From Ralstonia sp. 25mfcol4.1 (GTDB lineage Bacteria; Pseudomonadota; Gammaproteobacteria; Burkholderiales; Burkholderiaceae), in NCBI RefSeq assembly GCF_900104095.1, contig NZ_FNJO01000011.1, forward strand, positions 62,001-126,000: a stretch of 64,000 nucleotides of DNA, written 5' to 3'. Under the pieces are notes generated by a model. It did not search any database. It worked only from the letters and a program-made list of their open reading frames with translations, and had not been told where the DNA came from. Below are positions 38,309 to 48,447 of the stretch, in pieces; the first letter of the stretch is position 1; each line of letters begins with the position of its first letter. A program made the position numbers and the translations under genes.

Positions 38309-40290
38309 GAAGATCTCCAGGTCAGTGTCGCGATGGCGGATTCGCCAGGTCGCGGCGCGGGTTATGTCCGGTCGGTAAGGTTGCAGCCAGCCTGCAGGTC
38401 TGACACGCAAGTCGTACACGACGTGCAGGATGCCGGCTTCCGGTCAGCACGATTGCAACGGTCCACAATGAACCGCGTGCCGCGCTGGCCGGCATCAGCA
38501 TCGCGCGACGCCAATCTACTGGCGCGCGTCGTTCGCTGCAATCTCCCGCCTCCGTTTGCGTACGCACCAGAGCGTACCGCAGCATCCCCTGCAATCGCCC
38601 GCCTGGCGGCGGCTGGCCTCGATTTTGTCCTGCAACAAGCACCGCGCGGGAAGCGTACCCGAGACATTCCTCTAGCCGGCCGGCCCGTGGCGCAAGCGCG
38701 CCACACCCGAGCGCACCACCGGTGCCGGATGCACGGTCGCCCCGTGTTGCAGGCGACGCGGGCGTACTGACTGCGCGGCAGCGGTGACGGCATCGGTAGG
38801 AACCCGAATGCGCGCATCGACAGCAGCTCAATGATCGTGCCTGGGGGATGGTTGACATGGCAGCGGGTTGGCGGCGGCGACCGGCGCATCGAACGATGGG
38901 CAACCGGTGCATGCTGACCGATGCGACGCCGCCGCGCACGGTGAATCGATGGCAAGCGCAACGGTTGTCGCGGCGACGGTGGCGCATGGCGATCGTCGGT
39001 CCGCACGATGGACCAACCGCCCGACCGACGACACGACGCGCGATGCGATGCCGGACGAGCGCGGCAGCGCTACCGACAGTTCGCACGCGCTCCGACACAT
39101 CATCCATCGCACGACTGAGGTCAAAACGCGGGTGTCGATACGTGTCGAAGAGAGAAACCGTTGCGTAGGCGCATCACTCTTTCGTCGTGCTCGCGCAACT
39201 GTCTGATCGACGCACGCGAGACTCACCGACGCATCGACGTGACCGTCGCACGATCGGCTTTTGGAAGGGGGCGCGTGCGTCTTGCCAAGGCACTGGCGTG
39301 AGACCGCCGAAGTCCGCGATCACGCTGTGCGATGCCACGGCGCGGCGCGCTGCCGCGCAACTGCGTGTGTGTCGGAAAGCCAATATTTACGCGGGTTTCC
39401 AGTCAGCACCGATCCGTGCGAAGCGTCACCGTGATGTCGTGCATCGGCGTGCGGCGCAGGCGGTCGGACAGCGCGCGCGCAGGGTGCGAACGCACGTTGT
39501 GCAGTCGTGTCGTCGGCTGTTCTTCGACCATCGAAACACACGCGTGATGGAACTTCATTTGGTGTGCGCGCGTCTCGATGAGAGAGCGTATCGATGGTGT
39601 CGTGATCGGAGTGCGCGCGTGAATTAGATCGATTCGTTCTTGCGCGCAAGTTTTTTTGCACTTTTTTCTTAACATCATCGAACAAACGAATTATGATTCG
39701 CCTTGACAAGAGTCTCACTTCATTGCATCGATGTGTTTGACGAAGCGGGCGTCGCAAGAAGGCAAGCAAGAAGCAACGATGACGCGATGCTTCGTCGCAG
39801 TGAATGCGGGTAGCCGAGGAGCACCAGAACTTTGACGCAGACCGGGCCGATCAGGCTTCTTACAACGCGTGCAGTCTCCTGTAGCCCAGTGACGGGATGG
39901 GCAAGCTACCCCCGTAGGATTGCCGGCTGCAGTGCGCGAGGCCAAGCCCGTGCTGCAGGCTTGCTGACCGATATCTCCTCTATTCAGGCTGCGCGCCGAC
40001 ACGATGGGCGGCGCGGGCCAGTCGAATATTCCAGGGCACGGCATGCCCCGGAAATCCGCCCGGACGCTGGCTTTGCAGCCAGCGCGCGGATTTTGCGCTG
40101 CCGTGAAAACACCGCGCTGCGCGACACGGGTCGCGCCGGTATCCCTGCCACCGAATTCATTAGCGTGCGGTTCAAGCTGTCGTGCGCCGATGAATCGCTC
40201 GCTCGATTGGGGCATGCATCCATGCGCCTCGGATCGGTCGGGTCGTCCATTTAGGTCATTCGATATTTCACGCTAGTGAAGGAGTTATCC
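38309..40290. other. Nearly 2 kb with no credible gene
   Basis: Only scattered short frames occur, none with the codon bias or domains of the neighbours. 38.4-39.6 kb is dense in CGA/TCG/GCGCGC words and lacks the three-base rhythm of coding DNA here. A perfect -35 TTGACA lies at 39703-39708 with a poor -10. Between 39866 and 39945 nested complementary segments (TGCAG/CTGCA, GTAG/CTAC, CCCA/TGGG) could fold as an RNA. CTTGCGCGCAAG followed by seven T near 39636-39655 is a weak terminator candidate. The last 30 bp hold the ribosome site (GAAGGAG) of the histone-like gene. Confidence 0.6.
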
Positions 40291-40959
40291 ATGGCAACTG
40301 CTGCAAAGAAAAAGCCGGCCGCCAAGAAGGCTGCCAAGCCGGCCGCCAAGAAGGCCGCTGTGAAGAAGGTCGCCGCCAAGAAGGCAGCGCCGGCCGCCAA
40401 GAAGGCTGCTGTGAAGAAGGTTGCTACGAAGAAGGTAGCCGCCAAGAAGGCTGCTCCGGCTGCCAAGAAGGCCGCTGTGAAGAAGGTTGCCGCCAAGAAG
40501 GTCGCAACCAAGAAGGTCGCCGCCAAGAAGGCAGCACCGGCCAAGAAGGCTGCAGTGAAGAAGGTTGCCGCCAAGAAGGTTGCAACCAAGAAGGTCGCCG
40601 CCAAGAAGGCAGCACCGGCCAAGAAGGCCGCAGTGAAGAAGGTTGCCGCCAAGAAGGCAGCGCCGGCCAAGAAGGCTGCGCCCGCCAAGAAGGCCGCTGC
40701 TGCCAAGAAGCCGGCTGCGAAGAAGGCTGCTGCAAAGCCTGCCGCGAAGAAGGCTGCTGCGAAGCCTGCTGCCAAGAAGGCCGCTGCCAAGCCGGCTGCG
40801 AAGCCTGCTGCAAAGAAGGCTGCCGCCAAGAAGCCGGCTGCCCGCAAGGCTGCCAAGCCCGCTGCAGCGCCTGCCGTTGCACCGGCTGCTGCCGCACCCG
40901 CCAAGACCGCGCTGAACCCGGCAGCGGCCTGGCCGTTCCCGACGGGCAACCGTCCGTAA
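40291..40959 (+). CDS. Histone H1-like lysine/alanine-rich DNA-binding protein
   Basis: 222 residues, almost all A, K, V and P. It starts MATAAKKKPAAKKAAKPAAK and is built from KKAA/VKKVAAKK units ending in a short non-repetitive tail (AAWPFPTGNRP). This is the composition of bacterial H1-like proteins that compact DNA (Hc1/BpH1/AlgP type). A 26-residue block (starting AAVKKVAAKK) is repeated nearly unchanged. The ATG at 40291 follows GAAGGAG; a start 15 bp earlier is less likely. It stands alone behind a long gene-free region and ends at a terminator. Confidence 0.92.
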   Translation: MATAAKKKPAAKKAAKPAAKKAAVKKVAAKKAAPAAKKAAVKKVATKKVAAKKAAPAAKKAAVKKVAAKKVATKKVAAKKAAPAKKAAVKKVAAKKVATKKVAAKKAAPAKKAAVKKVAAKKAAPAKKAAPAKKAAAAKKPAAKKAAAKPAAKKAAAKPAAKKAAAKPAAKPAAKKAAAKKPAARKAAKPAAAPAVAPAAAAPAKTALNPAAAWPFPTGNRP

Positions 40960-41048
40960 TTGCCTCGCCTTCGTGCGAGCGATCACAACCGGGAAACGCC
41001 TGGACACGCATCGCGTGCCACACTGACCGGATACGCGGTATCCGGTCT

Positions 41049-41105
41049 GCAAGACAGCAAGTCTTGCCAACCCGCCGACGGCATCCGTGCCCGGCGGGTT
41101 TTTTA
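41049..41105 (+). terminator. Hairpin plus Rho-independent terminator after the histone-like gene
   Basis: A first hairpin (GCAAGAC/GTCTTGC, 41049-41067) is followed by a 9-bp stem (AACCCGCCG 41069-41077, CGGCGGGTT 41092-41100) and six T. Confidence 0.85.
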
Positions 41106-41139
41106 TTGGCCGCGAGCACGGAGACGGCCGCGCCAAATG

Positions 41140-41172
41140 AAAAACGCCGCGGCCCAAGGGCACGCGGCGTTT
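41140..41172 (-). terminator. Terminator of the SlyB-like gene
   Basis: A 10-bp stem (AAACGCCGCG 41142-41151, CGCGGCGTTT 41163-41172), followed on the minus strand by a T-run, 25 bp after the stop at 41197. Confidence 0.85.
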
Positions 41173-41196
41173 CTTTCTGACAGATGTGTAATGTTT

Positions 41197-41664
41197 TCAG
41201 TGCGAGACGCGTGTCACGCCTCCCGAAGACAGCAGGCGAACCCGGTCGCCGGGGCGGAACACCTCGTCGGCTTCCTGGGTGATGGCGCGCATGTCGCCGT
41301 CTTCCAGCTGAACCGTGATCTCCAGGCCGCGGCGCTGCGTGATGCGGTTCTCTGCCGCGCTGCCGGCAATGCCGCCAAGCACGGCGCCCAGCAGGCCAGC
41401 GGCCACAGAGCCTCCACCGCTGCCGATGGTGCTGCCCGCCGCGACCCCGCCGATGGCGCCCCCGGCAAGCGTGCCGGCGCCCGTTGAGCCGCCCTGGATC
41501 ATGACTTCGCGCACGCCCTGGACCACGCCATAGCGCACGGTCTGCTCGCGTTGTGCCTGGCCCGGTGCGTAGACGCTGCCGGAATTGGAGTAGTTGGCAC
41601 AGCCGCTGACCAGCGCCACGGTAGCCAGCACTGCGACACCGCCGATTCGAAGGATCTGATTCAT
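41197..41664 (-). CDS. SlyB/PcP-like outer-membrane lipoprotein, glycine-zipper
   Basis: 155 residues. The signal MNQILRIGGVAVLATVAL ends in the lipobox SGC (cysteine 22). The glycine-zipper region GTLAGGAIGGVAAGSTIGSG, continued by GLLGAVLGGIAG, is the 2TM module of SlyB-type lipoproteins. A C-terminal beta domain follows (ITVQLEDGDMRAITQEADEVFRPGDRVR). It probably sits in the outer membrane. It is followed by its own terminator; the PfkB kinase gene is 65 bp upstream on the same strand. Confidence 0.88.
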   Translation of the reverse strand: MNQILRIGGVAVLATVALVSGCANYSNSGSVYAPGQAQREQTVRYGVVQGVREVMIQGGSTGAGTLAGGAIGGVAAGSTIGSGGGSVAAGLLGAVLGGIAGSAAENRITQRRGLEITVQLEDGDMRAITQEADEVFRPGDRVRLLSSGGVTRVSH

Positions 41665-41729
41665 CGCAACTCCCGTCTGAATGCCGCGCCCTTCGTCGTC
41701 GTCCGGTGTGCGCGGTTCACCGTTTCATC

Positions 41730-42677
41730 TTAGGCGTATTGGTAACCGAACGCCGCCGCAAAGCGGCTGCCGATCTCCTCGCGCGAAATCCAGTGGTTCT
41801 GGGGGCCTTGCTGGGCAATCTTGAGCGCACCCATCAGCGAGGCGAGGCGGCCGGTGGTTTCCCAGTCCATGCCCTGCTCGATGCCGTAGAGGAGGCCGCC
41901 GCGGAAGGCGTCGCCACAGCCGGTGGGATCCACCACGCGCTCGGCCTGCACGGCCGGGATGGCGTACTGCTGGCCATCGGCAAAGATGCTGGCGCCCCGT
42001 TCGCCGTGCGTCACGATGAACGCGCGCACCTTGGCGGCCACTTCGGCGCTGGTCCAGGCGGTGCGGGACAGCATGACCTGTGCTTCGTAGTCATTGACCG
42101 TCACGTAGCTGGCGAGTTCAATGAACGCCCGCAGGTCCTCGCCGTTGAACAGCGGCATGGCCTGGCCCAGGTCGAAGATGAACGGAATGCCCGCATCGGC
42201 GAACTGCTGTGCGTGGTGCAGCATGCCTTCGCGGCTGTCCGGGGCCACGATGCCCAGGGCCGGGCGCTTGCCCGCGCCAAGCGCGTCCTGCACGCTGTTG
42301 ACCTGCGACTGGCCCATGGCGCCCGGGTGGAATGCGGTGATCTGGTTGTTGTCCAGATCGGTCGTGATCATCGCCTGCGCCGTGAACGTGTCGGGCAGCG
42401 TGCGGATATGGTCGGTGGCAATGCCGAGGTCGCGCAGGTACTGCAGGTACGGGCCGGCGTCCTGGCCCACGGTGGCCATTACCACCGGATCGCCGCCCAG
42501 CATCTTGAGCGTGTAGCCGATGTTGCCGGCGCAGCCGCCGAACTCGCGCCGCATGCCCGGAACCAGGAACGAGACGTTCAGCATGTGGATCTGGTCCGGA
42601 AGAATGTGTTCACGGAACCGGCCGTCGAACGTCATGATGGTGTCGTAGGCGACGGAACCGCAGATCAGGCTGGACAT
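41730..42677 (-). CDS. PfkB-family carbohydrate kinase (adenosine-kinase-like)
   Basis: 315 residues. The ribokinase fold is shown by EFGGCAGNIGYTLKMLGGD near the N-terminus, VNDYEAQVMLSR, and the catalytic and anion-hole motif DPTGCGDAFRGG near residue 255. Betaproteobacterial genes of this type are often called adenosine or sugar kinases; the substrate is not decided by sequence. The start at 42677 gives MSSLICGSVAYDTIM. The gene precedes the SlyB-like lipoprotein and follows tpx. Confidence 0.88.
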   Translation of the reverse strand: MSSLICGSVAYDTIMTFDGRFREHILPDQIHMLNVSFLVPGMRREFGGCAGNIGYTLKMLGGDPVVMATVGQDAGPYLQYLRDLGIATDHIRTLPDTFTAQAMITTDLDNNQITAFHPGAMGQSQVNSVQDALGAGKRPALGIVAPDSREGMLHHAQQFADAGIPFIFDLGQAMPLFNGEDLRAFIELASYVTVNDYEAQVMLSRTAWTSAEVAAKVRAFIVTHGERGASIFADGQQYAIPAVQAERVVDPTGCGDAFRGGLLYGIEQGMDWETTGRLASLMGALKIAQQGPQNHWISREEIGSRFAAAFGYQYA

Positions 42678-42782
42678 CTCTTCTCCAAATGGCCCGGCGA
42701 GGGGCCGCAACAGATACGTTAAATAATTCCGCCCGTGCATGACGGGCGGAAACGCTTGTACTACTGTGTTCTACCGCACAGA

Positions 42783-43283
42783 TTATTTCAGTGCAGCCAG
42801 AGCAGCGTCGTAATTCGGCTCCTGCTTGATTTCCGGCACCAGCTCGCTGTACTTCACGGTGTCGTTCTCGTCGACCACCACCACGGCGCGCGCGCAGACG
42901 CCGGCCAGCGGGCCGCTCTTGATATCCACGCCATAGGCGTTCTTGAAGTCGGCGCCGCGCATCGTCGACAGCGTCACCACATTGGTCAGGCCTTCGGCGG
43001 TGCAGAAGCGCCCCATGGCGAACGGCAGGTCGGCCGAGATGGTCAGCACCACGGTGTTGGCCAGGCTGCTGGCAGCCTCGTTGAACTTGCGTGCCGACGC
43101 CTGGCAGACGGGCGTGTCCAGGCTCGGGACGATGTTCAGCACCTTGCGCTTGCCCGCGAAGTCAGCCAGCGTCACGTCCTTCAGGTCTTTGCCGACCAGC
43201 GTGAAAGCCGGTGCCTTGTCGCCAGCATGGGGAAACTTGCCGCCAACTTCGATGGCGTTGCCGCCAAGGGTCACATTGCTCAT
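42783..43283 (-). CDS. tpx: Thiol peroxidase
   Basis: 166 residues. It reduces lipid and alkyl hydroperoxides using thioredoxin. The peroxidatic cysteine is C60 in SLDTPVCQ, the resolving one C94 in MGRFC, the same spacing as E. coli Tpx. The N-terminus [15 protein letters not shown] is typical. It lies between the PfkB kinase and the zinc-ribbon protein on the same strand, with a good ribosome site (AGGAG). Confidence 0.97.
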   Translation of the reverse strand: MSNVTLGGNAIEVGGKFPHAGDKAPAFTLVGKDLKDVTLADFAGKRKVLNIVPSLDTPVCQASARKFNEAASSLANTVVLTISADLPFAMGRFCTAEGLTNVVTLSTMRGADFKNAYGVDIKSGPLAGVCARAVVVVDENDTVKYSELVPEIKQEPNYDAALAALK

Positions 43284-43358
43284 GGTTGCTCCTGTCAGAA
43301 AAGTACAGCCCGCCGGCCCGGTGCATTGCCGGCCGGCGGGCGAGGGGGGCGATGGAAT

Positions 43359-45389
43359 TCAGGGGTAGAAGATCAGCACGCGGTAATTGGCAGCCGCCTG
43401 CTGTGTCCGGAATCGTACCCGAACCGGCAGCTCGCTGCCCGCGCGCAGGCCCGTGGCCGCAAAGCCGCGCTGGACGGGCTCCAGGTACTCGGCCGGCAGC
43501 AGCACGCGGCGCAGCAGCAGCTGGTCCTGCAGATCGGTCATGACAAGCTCGATCGCCGGCAGCGCCGTGGTGGCGCGTCCCTGGTTGCGCAGGGTGACCG
43601 CCAGCAGATAGACGTCGCTGGCCTCGTCCTGCTTCTGCAGTTGCGAACTGTCGATGCGCAGCGCGTCGAGGTCGCGCCACGGCGGCACATCGCAGCCAAG
43701 CGGTGCGCAAGCCGCCTCAAGTAACGGACGCAGCACCGGCATGCTGCCGGCAATCTGGCTGCGGGCCAGGTAGACGCCCTGCACCAGGATGCCGAGGCCC
43801 AGCACGATGACCGCCGCGCGCATCCAGGTGCGCCGGTTGCCGGGCACCGAGACCTTCACGCCGGGGGCGCGCGCCTGTTCGCGTTCGCGCGTATGGCGCA
43901 GGAAATCGGGCGCGAAGACCGGCCCGCTTGCTGCCGTGCCCGCCGATGCGGATGGCGACCGCGCGGCGGCCCCGGGCTGGTTCAGCCAGTGGCGCGTGGC
44001 GGTTTCGCGTGCCACGGCGTCTGGGGTGCCATCGCGCAACGTGACGCCGAGGTCGTGTTCGATGACGTCCTTGGCCTGTGCGGCCCAGGCTTCGGCCTCG
44101 GGATCGGCGGGATCCTCCGCGCGCAGGAAGCCGCTGGCACTGGGCACCGGATCGGCCTGCGGGAACGGTCCGGGCGTGGGCAATGCATCGGCCGACTCAT
44201 GGGCCGCATCCGATACATCAGGCGCGGCCTCGGCGTGCTCGTCGCCCGACACCGGATCGGCGTCCGGAGATTCTTCAGTCGGGGACGTCTGGGGCGTTGC
44301 GGCACCGGTGTCGGCCATGGGCCGGGTCGACGGTGCATCGGCCGGGCGCAGCGGTGGCCAGCTGGCCTTGGCGCTGTATGCGCCGTAGGGCGGCATGCCC
44401 GACGGGTTGGTCGGCGCGAAGGCCGCAGCCGGGTCCAGCGATGAGTGCGAGGCCTGCGATGCGCGGGCCGCCGGCGATGGGGTCCGCACCGGCTCATCGT
44501 CGAATGCCGAATGATTGAGCGTCGGCCACGACGCGGGCGGATCGGTCAGCGGGGGTTCCGCCTCCGGCGCGCTGTCGGCGGATGCAGTGGCCGATGCAGT
44601 GGCCGATGAAGTGGCCGATGTATTGGACACCGGCTCACCCTCGGCCCCGGGCATTTCGGTCCCGACGACGGGCGCCTCGGCAGACGCCTCGGTGCGCGCC
44701 TTGGTGGGCGCTTCGATTGCCGCTTCCGCAGCCGCCGGCGAGACCGCAGGCGGCAGGCCGGCTTCGAGGTCGGCCGGGAGGTCGGGTTCGACGTCGACAT
44801 CGGCGCCTTCGACATCGGCGCCTTCGGCATCGGCAACGGGTTCCGCGCCGCGCGCCGCAGTGGCTTCCTGATGCGCTTCCTGACGGGCTTCCTGACGCCC
44901 ATCGTGCCGGGCTTCCTGACGCCCTTCCTCACGCCCTTCCTCACGCCCTTCCTCACGCCCTTCACCGGCGACCCTGGCGGCGTCAGTCTCCTGCGCCGGC
45001 GCCACTTCATCGGGCGGCGGCTCCGACATCATGGTCGTCGGCGAATCGAGCGCGGGCACTTCGTAGCCCGGATCAAAGCCCGGGTGGAATGGGGCATCGC
45101 TTTCGCGGGCGCGGGCCGTCGCCTGGGTCTGCTCGGCATGAGCCAGCGCGGCCGCCATCGTCACGGCTGCGGCGGGCGATGCGGTCGATGCGGTCGATGT
45201 GGCCGATGGGGCCGATGAGGCCGACGTTGCGGCCGGCGCGGGCACCTCGATCAGGTGTTCGCGTGCATCGAAGACGGTATCGCATTGTCCGCAGCGGACC
45301 AGACCCTGGCGCAGCCGCAGCTGATCCGCAACGAGCCGGAACGCGGTGCGGCAGGCCGGGCAGCGCGTGACGAGCTTGGCGGCGGCCAT
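43359..45389 (-). CDS. Zinc-ribbon and DUF3426 membrane protein
   Basis: 676 residues. The N-terminal MJ0042-type zinc finger (CPACRTAF, then CGQCDTVFDA, residues about 9-40) is followed by 450 residues of alanine/proline/glutamate-rich disordered sequence. Then come one transmembrane helix (AAVIVLGLGILVQGVYLA) and a C-terminal DUF3426 beta domain (PPWRDLDALRIDSSQLQ). Family members are membrane proteins of unknown function, always near prmA. The disordered part holds a tandem run of GREE/GRQEAR units. It starts 9 bp after the prmA stop, so probably one operon. Confidence 0.85.
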   Translation of the reverse strand: MAAAKLVTRCPACRTAFRLVADQLRLRQGLVRCGQCDTVFDAREHLIEVPAPAATSASSAPSATSTASTASPAAAVTMAAALAHAEQTQATARARESDAPFHPGFDPGYEVPALDSPTTMMSEPPPDEVAPAQETDAARVAGEGREEGREEGREEGRQEARHDGRQEARQEAHQEATAARGAEPVADAEGADVEGADVDVEPDLPADLEAGLPPAVSPAAAEAAIEAPTKARTEASAEAPVVGTEMPGAEGEPVSNTSATSSATASATASADSAPEAEPPLTDPPASWPTLNHSAFDDEPVRTPSPAARASQASHSSLDPAAAFAPTNPSGMPPYGAYSAKASWPPLRPADAPSTRPMADTGAATPQTSPTEESPDADPVSGDEHAEAAPDVSDAAHESADALPTPGPFPQADPVPSASGFLRAEDPADPEAEAWAAQAKDVIEHDLGVTLRDGTPDAVARETATRHWLNQPGAAARSPSASAGTAASGPVFAPDFLRHTREREQARAPGVKVSVPGNRRTWMRAAVIVLGLGILVQGVYLARSQIAGSMPVLRPLLEAACAPLGCDVPPWRDLDALRIDSSQLQKQDEASDVYLLAVTLRNQGRATTALPAIELVMTDLQDQLLLRRVLLPAEYLEPVQRGFAATGLRAGSELPVRVRFRTQQAAANYRVLIFYP

Positions 45390-45398
45390 GATGACGAA

Positions 45399-46310
45399 TC
45401 AGGAACGGTTGGCCGTCAACGGGCGCGTGCCGTGCAGGCACACCCAGCCTTCCTCGCTGCGCCAGACCGACATGGCCAGCCACGGCGCGTAGGCGGCAGC
45501 GACTTCATCGGCCTGCCGTTCGAGCACGCCGGACAGCACCAGCCGGCCGCCGGGGCGCACACGCGCCGACAGCATCGCGGCCATCAGCTTGAGCGGATTG
45601 GAAAGAATATTGGCCACTACCAGGTCGTAGGTGGCGTCGGACACCGACGCCGGCAGCGCGAAGCTGGCTTCCACGTGGTTGCGTTCGGCGTTGTAGCGCG
45701 ATGCCTCGACGGCGTTCGGATCGATGTCGATGCCGATGGTTTCGCCCGCGCCGAGCTTCTTCGCCACGATGGCCAGGATGCCCGATCCGCAGCCGTAGTC
45801 CAGCACGGTCTCGCCGGCCTGGACGTTCTGCTCCAGCCACTGCATGCACAGGCGCGTGGTCGGATGGCTGCCCGTGCCGAAGGCCAGCCCCGGATCGAGT
45901 TCCAGGATCACCGCGTCGGGCTCCGGCGCGTCATGCCACGACGGCACGACCCAGATCTTCTCGCCCACGCGGATCGGTTCGAATTGCGACTGGGTCAGGC
46001 GCACCCAGTCCTGGTCTTCCACCGAGCGCAGCACGAATTGCGGCACGGGATCGACCTTGAGCGCGTTTGCGGCAGCGGTCACCACCAGCGCGGGGTCGGT
46101 CTCTTCGTCGAAGAGCGCCACCACGCGCGAGCGGTTCCACGCCAGCCGCGTCGGCTCCAGCCCGGGCTCTCCAAAGAGCGGTTGCTCGTCGGGCGTATCG
46201 GCGTCGGCGTCTTCCACCGATACCGACAGCGCGCCGAGGTCGAACAATGCATCGGACCAGGCTTCAGCCTGATCCTGCGCAATTTCGATCACACATTCCT
46301 GGAATGCCAC
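45399..46310 (-). CDS. prmA: Ribosomal protein L11 methyltransferase
   Basis: 303 residues. It methylates L11. The N-terminal substrate-recognition domain ([21 protein letters not shown]) is followed by the SAM-binding Rossmann fold: [31 protein letters not shown] and [10 protein letters not shown]. It lies 42 bp after accC on the same strand, in the betaproteobacterial order accB-accC-prmA. Confidence 0.96.
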   Translation of the reverse strand: MAFQECVIEIAQDQAEAWSDALFDLGALSVSVEDADADTPDEQPLFGEPGLEPTRLAWNRSRVVALFDEETDPALVVTAAANALKVDPVPQFVLRSVEDQDWVRLTQSQFEPIRVGEKIWVVPSWHDAPEPDAVILELDPGLAFGTGSHPTTRLCMQWLEQNVQAGETVLDYGCGSGILAIVAKKLGAGETIGIDIDPNAVEASRYNAERNHVEASFALPASVSDATYDLVVANILSNPLKLMAAMLSARVRPGGRLVLSGVLERQADEVAAAYAPWLAMSVWRSEEGWVCLHGTRPLTANRS

Positions 46311-46352
46311 GGGTTTCCTTTTGACTGCAAAGCCGGCCGCTCAGGCCCCGCG

Positions 46353-47720
46353 TCAGGGTTTTTCGCCCTGTGCGTTGGCCTTCTGGGCCAGGCGGTGTTC
46401 AAGATAATGGATGCTGGTGCCGCCTTCCACGAAGTTGGCGTCGAGCATCAGTTCGCGGTGCAGGGGCACGTTGGTCTGGATGCCGTCCACCACCATCTCC
46501 GACAGCGCGATGCGCATGCGGGCGATGGCCTGGTCACGCGTGGCGCCGTACGTGATGATCTTGCCGATCATCGAGTCGTAGTTGGGCGGCACGAAGTAGC
46601 CATCATACGCGTGCGAGTCCACGCGGACACCGGGGCCGCCGGGCATATGCCAGGCGGTGATGCGGCCCGGCGACGGCGTGAACTTGAACGGGTCCTCGGC
46701 GTTGATCCGGCACTCGATCGCGTGGCCGCGCAGTTCCACGTCCTTCTGGCGGTAGCGCAGCTTCTCGCCGTAGGCGATGCGGATCTGTTCCTGCACGATG
46801 TCGATGCCCGTGATCATCTCGGTGACCGGGTGCTCGACCTGCACGCGCGTGTTCATCTCGATGAAGTAGAACTCGTTGTTCTCGTACAGGAATTCGAACG
46901 TGCCGGCGCCACGGTAGCCGATCTTCTTGCAGGCATCGGCGCAGCGGTCGCCGATGCGCTCGATCAGGCGGCGCGGAATGTGCGGCGCCGGCGCTTCCTC
47001 GATCACCTTCTGGTGGCGGCGCTGCATCGAGCAATCGCGCTCGCCCAGCCAGATGGCCTGCTTGTGCTGGTCAGCGAGGATCTGGATTTCCACATGGCGC
47101 GGGTTCTCGAGGAACTTCTCCATGTAGACCTCGGGGTTGCCGAAGGCGCGGCCCGCTTCCTCGCGCGTCATGTTGACGGCGTTGATCAGCGCGGCCTCGG
47201 TATGCACCACGCGCATGCCACGACCACCGCCGCCGCCGGCGGCCTTGATGATGACCGGGTAGCCCACGCGGCGCGCGGTGGCCAGGATTTCCTTGGGATC
47301 GTCGGGCAGGGCGCCTTCCGAGCCCGGCACGCACGGCACGCCGGACTTGATCATGGCCTGCTTGGCCGACACCTTGTCGCCCATCAGGCGGATGCTGTCG
47401 GACGTCGGGCCGATGAACACGAAGCCGGACTTTTCCACGCGCTCGGCAAAGTCGGCGTTTTCCGACAGGAAGCCGTAGCCGGGGTGGATTGCCTGGGCGT
47501 CGGTGACTTCGGCGGCCGAGATGATGGCCGGCATGTTCAGGTACGACAGCGGCGACGGGGCCGGGCCGATACAGACGGCTTCGTCGGCCAGCTTGACGTA
47601 CTTGGCTTCCTTGTCGGCTTCCGAGTACACCACCACGGTCTTGATGCCCAGCTCGCGGCAGGCGCGCTGGATGCGAAGGGCGATTTCGCCGCGGTTCGCG
47701 ATCAGAATTTTTTCAAACAT
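46353..47720 (-). CDS. accC: Acetyl-CoA carboxylase, biotin carboxylase subunit
   Basis: 455 residues. It carboxylates biotin on AccB with ATP and bicarbonate. The N-terminus [21 protein letters not shown] is canonical. The ATP-grasp glycine loop is [14 protein letters not shown]. Active-site regions include [37 protein letters not shown] and [13 protein letters not shown]. The start at 47720 is the family start; the frame extends upstream without support. accB ends 115 bp upstream. Confidence 0.97.
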   Translation of the reverse strand: MFEKILIANRGEIALRIQRACRELGIKTVVVYSEADKEAKYVKLADEAVCIGPAPSPLSYLNMPAIISAAEVTDAQAIHPGYGFLSENADFAERVEKSGFVFIGPTSDSIRLMGDKVSAKQAMIKSGVPCVPGSEGALPDDPKEILATARRVGYPVIIKAAGGGGGRGMRVVHTEAALINAVNMTREEAGRAFGNPEVYMEKFLENPRHVEIQILADQHKQAIWLGERDCSMQRRHQKVIEEAPAPHIPRRLIERIGDRCADACKKIGYRGAGTFEFLYENNEFYFIEMNTRVQVEHPVTEMITGIDIVQEQIRIAYGEKLRYRQKDVELRGHAIECRINAEDPFKFTPSPGRITAWHMPGGPGVRVDSHAYDGYFVPPNYDSMIGKIITYGATRDQAIARMRIALSEMVVDGIQTNVPLHRELMLDANFVEGGTSIHYLEHRLAQKANAQGEKP

Positions 47721-47835
47721 GGTCTCTCTCTGCGAGAACAGGGGCGGGCCCGCGCACGCCAGGGTGGCGCACCGGGCCAACGCATGCGGCAGGGGCCTTT
47801 CGGGGGCCCGCCTGCCGCGTCAGCCGGCTGACGGC

Positions 47836-48306
47836 TTAGCCGATCACGAACAGCGGCTGGCCGTATTCCACAGCCTGGCCGTTTTCGACGAGGATTTCCT
47901 TGATCACGCCAGCCTTGTCGCACTCGATCTCGTTGAGCAGCTTCATGGCTTCGATGATGCAGACGGTCTGGCCTTCCTTGACGGTATCGCCCACGTTGAC
48001 GAACGGCGCGGCGCCCGGCGACGGTGCGCGGTAGAACGTGCCAACCATCGGCGACGTCACGACGTGGCCGGCCGGCAGTTGCGGGGCGGCTTCGGCAGCG
48101 GCAGCCGGGGCGGCGGCGCCGGCCACGGGCGCGGCAGCACCGGCGGCGGCGGGCAGGGCCTGGAACTGGGGCATGGCAACCGGCGCCAGCACCTGCGGCG
48201 GTTGCTTGACGATGCGAACCTTGCCGTCGCCCTCGGTCACTTCGAGCTCCGAAATGCCGGATTCGGCCACCAGGTCGATCAGCGTCTTCAGCTTGCGCAG
48301 GTCCAT
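47836..48306 (-). CDS. accB: Acetyl-CoA carboxylase, biotin carboxyl carrier protein
   Basis: 156 residues. Lysine 122 in the EAMKLLNEI motif is the biotinylation site. The N-terminal region ([23 protein letters not shown]) is conserved, and an alanine/proline-rich linker (about 55-80) lets the carrier swing between AccC and AccAD. It lies between aroQ and accC, the common Gram-negative order. Confidence 0.97.
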   Translation of the reverse strand: MDLRKLKTLIDLVAESGISELEVTEGDGKVRIVKQPPQVLAPVAMPQFQALPAAAGAAAPVAGAAAPAAAAEAAPQLPAGHVVTSPMVGTFYRAPSPGAAPFVNVGDTVKEGQTVCIIEAMKLLNEIECDKAGVIKEILVENGQAVEYGQPLFVIG

Positions 48307-48447
48307 CTTCTTATCCTCCAGAATCGGGTTGTCCGGTCACCTTCATGTCAGGGAAGGCGACGGCGGCGGTCAGTCATTATTGATTTGGCCTGCCACGCAA
48401 ACGTGCCAGGCCGCGGTTTTCTCACGCTTGCAGAGGCGGTGCGGGTG

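Noticed and set aside
39320..39769. Possible 149-residue minus-strand gene in the long gap
   Set aside because: Arginine/histidine-rich, with no ribosome site, no domain and codon use unlike the neighbouring genes.
39742..39780. Lys/Arg codons (KKASKKQR then stop) suggesting the tail of a second histone-like gene
   Set aside because: An in-frame stop lies just upstream and no start or repeats precede it, so at most it is a very short remnant.
39813..39830. CCGAGGAGC resembling the start of an SAH riboswitch
   Set aside because: The downstream AGGCTCGG partner and the spacing of the known aptamer are missing, and no methyl-cycle gene follows.
40251..40949. Long frame antisense to the histone-like gene
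   Set aside because: It reads AAFLAAG repeats that simply mirror the KKAA codons of the plus-strand protein, with no independent start signal.
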